Below are positions 61,933-64,000 of a DNA stretch of 64,000 nt, piece after piece. Numbering within the stretch: position 1 is the stretch's first letter; each line of letters begins with the position of its first letter. The stretch covers positions 696,710 through 760,709 of the forward strand of contig CAUJNA010003248.1 in NCBI GenBank assembly GCA_963377175.1, written 5' to 3'. The stretch is from Effrenium voratum. Its lineage: Eukaryota; Sar; Dinophyceae; Suessiales; Symbiodiniaceae. A program made the position numbers and the translations under genes. The notes beneath the pieces are model-generated. The model did no database searches, was not told where the DNA came from, and saw only the letters and a program-made list of their open reading frames with translations.

Positions 61933-64000
61933 GAAACGATAGGGTTGCCTGATTGATACCTTTCTAATGGGAGAGACGGAATCGCAATGGAGTGGCTCAC
62001 ATCCATGTAACGAAACTAACAGAAGATACCGATACTCAGAGAGCGTGAATAAAGACCGATGAAGACCCCATCCAAGCATGATAGTGTTTTGTGAAAGCGC
62101 TGGGTTTGTGAGAACTGAAAGTGAAGGTGCCATGGTGCCATAGGCTAGAGGATCGTATGCGCTAGTGAGATAATCAACATTTGCAATCTGACCTTCGATT
62201 CGCATGAACAGGATCAAAAACATAATGTCGACATTGGATTAATGCATACCACCGATCACCAAAGCACGTTTTCGGGACCCAATACTGAGCAGTTCAAATC
62301 TCTGACGCGGGCCTCCGGGATCACCCCGAAATAATTAATGGTAGGACGCGTTCGGCAGAACCATTCTCCCGCACCAAAAATCAATTGATTGCAATTCCGG
62401 CCCAATGAAAGCTTGATCTAATCTGCAGATGCATCCATACTCCCGCAGAGCTGCCACCTACAACTGCCTTTTCCCACCACAGACCACCTTCTTCCCCGGA
62501 ACTCGTTGACCATAAGTGTTGACTTTCTGGAAGGAGGAGGGGGGAGGGGGTATTTATTGACTCGATCTTAAGATTAATACAAGTGATGCCGAGGCATCTC
62601 ATTCCTGTGAGTCAACCTGCAAGGTGGACTCGCGTTGTGCTGGCTTCTGCTCTTCTCACTCCCTGAGTGAATATGCCCAGAAAAAGCCCAAACTATTTAT
62701 TTCCTTTAAAATGAGATTCCTAGAAAGTTGTTGAAGTCCGGCAACTACACAGGTCAGAGATTGATCAATGGTGACTTCAATGAGAGAAACCGTTTTGCAC
62801 ATTTGCACATAATTCATTTGTGCGCGGTGCGTTCATAGATTCATTAGAAACATCTCAGGTCTTGCCGGGTCAACAGCCCGGTGAGTCATGAGCGACTTGC
62901 AGAATTCAACCGAAGCGTGCCGAGCAACCGCGGTACCTTTGCTTTTCCTGCTTCCGTCTCCACGCAATGCCGTGATTCACTCAGCTCAGCCCTGGCCGGA
63001 AACCGATGTTCAAACGAATTCGTCAGGTGACATGCATGCTCTTCCACCCTTTACCGAGCTTCACCGTGGATACAAGGCAACTTCCATTTGCTTTCTCGCC
63101 CCCTGGAGGAAAAAAACTGTAGGGATGGATTCCATTTAAAACCAACGAGGGAACACACAACATATTTGCTAATCACATGCAGAGTTCTTACACCCCACAG
63201 CTCCCCGTAGCAAGCAGCGATTCTCTCAAACATGTCCGCAATGTTCATAGCTGTGTTCGGCCTTCCCGAAGCGTGTGTAGCATGAATGTACTGCGCAGCT
63301 GCCATTGCAGTCGCACGTGGTTTTGTGTAGGAAGCTGCGCCATGCCAACAAAATGTTCAGGGAGTTGACCAGTGACTGTCTTCGAGCTCTCGAAAACACA
63401 TGAAACCGACTTCTCATGTATCTAAAAACCAGCGAACTTGAACCCCGAACACAGCTTGACTTGCGAAGAACTACATCAAAGCATCAGTGTACAACAACAA
63501 GAGCTGGCAACCAAGCACCCTGTTTAGGCATGAATGTAACACCAGTATGCATGGTGCGCTGCAGTACCTAAACAACACACACAAGGTAAGTCAATCCGCT
63601 ATTAGTATGAATCCAGGAAGGCCTGACCACACTGACCTTGTTCCTTGCTTATGTCAGCGAAGGTCATTTAAGAAGGACCCAACACTTTGGACGGGGCGGC
63701 GCATACTACAAACAGCTCCACGTCTCCACGAGGCACAAGACAGACTTCTGGAACTCAACCTGTAAAATCCCACCATGTACCCTTGTCTAATAATGACTCA
63801 CAAATGGCTCAATGGAGGAATCTTGGGGAAATCCTCTCTGACTTGGCAAGCAGGGGGCCAGTGTTTTTCTTTTTAACCTGTACCGGGTTCATTTTCGACC
63901 TGGTTGAGGGTCTGGGTCGTTTTTGACCTGGTCGAGGGTCTGGTCTTGGATCTGACGAAGGGTTAACTGAATCTTGGGGAAATCAGAGGGCCAAAAGGCC
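61933..64000. other. Flanking region, no supported gene
   Basis: Resumes the gene-poor sequence interrupted by the retrotransposon. A diverged family C MITE lies at 63084-63180 and a short tandem repeat (GACCTGGTTGAGGGTCTGG / GACCTGGTCGAGGGTCTGG) at about 63896-63945. No exon is supported. Confidence 0.5.
63084..63180 (+). mobile_element. MITE family C, copy 6 (diverged)
   Basis: CCATTTGCTTTCTCGCCCCC, AAAACCAACGAGGGAACACA and a decayed right end. Confidence 0.4.

Overview
The window looks like nuclear DNA of a dinoflagellate, most likely a symbiodiniacean or a relative. This is an inference from four things. The left part has intron-dense, same-strand genes with short exons. The gene content (C5-methyltransferase-like and Cys/Pro-rich families) is of a type I associate with dinoflagellates. 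There is a Ty1/copia element whose pol resembles dinoflagellate copia proteins. Its LTRs carry a 12-nt match to the 3' end of the dinoflagellate spliced leader. No bacterial features, rRNA or convincing tRNA genes were seen.

Layout. 0.4-5 kb: scattered + strand exons of one or more hypothetical genes. 5.7-7.9 kb: an AT-rich satellite in two oppositely oriented arms, forming a palindrome of about 2.1 kb. 8.6-12.2 kb: a multi-exon, degenerate C5-cytosine-methyltransferase-like gene. 12.8-19.2 kb: a second long multi-exon gene with a Cys-rich N-terminus and a Pro-rich repeated C-terminus; its last exon and intron are tandemly duplicated. 23.5-25.2 kb: an intronless minus-strand gene joining a J domain to a rhodanese-like domain. 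25.2-38.2 kb: mostly gene-free, littered with short MITE-like families, including one MITE nested in another with clean target duplications.

38,190-61,927: a complete, unusually large (23.7 kb) LTR retrotransposon on the minus strand. It has ~99% identical 383/384-bp LTRs, TGTGATT...AATCACA ends and a 5-bp TAGAG target duplication. In element orientation the order is: gag (1925 aa, coiled coil, Cys clusters, two CCCH fingers), protease, integrase, methyltransferase-like domain, dUTPase, reverse transcriptase and RNase H. Three further large reading frames follow in the usual env position. The first has a PARP/ADP-ribosyltransferase-like signature; the last has a zinc ribbon and an RS/RD-rich tail. 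The integrase and dUTPase are broken by a nonsense codon and frameshifts, so this copy is probably not autonomous.

The most unusual signal is inside this element. At least 60 tiny perfect hairpins, with stems of 3-6 bp or more and unrelated sequence, share the tetraloop TAAC, TATC or TACC on the + strand (GTTA, GATA or GGTA in the element's sense RNA). They are strongly one-directional and lie mostly inside coding sequence. They are missing from the LTRs and the reverse transcriptase core, and I did not notice them in the rest of the window. Ordinary coding constraint or simple repeats do not explain them.
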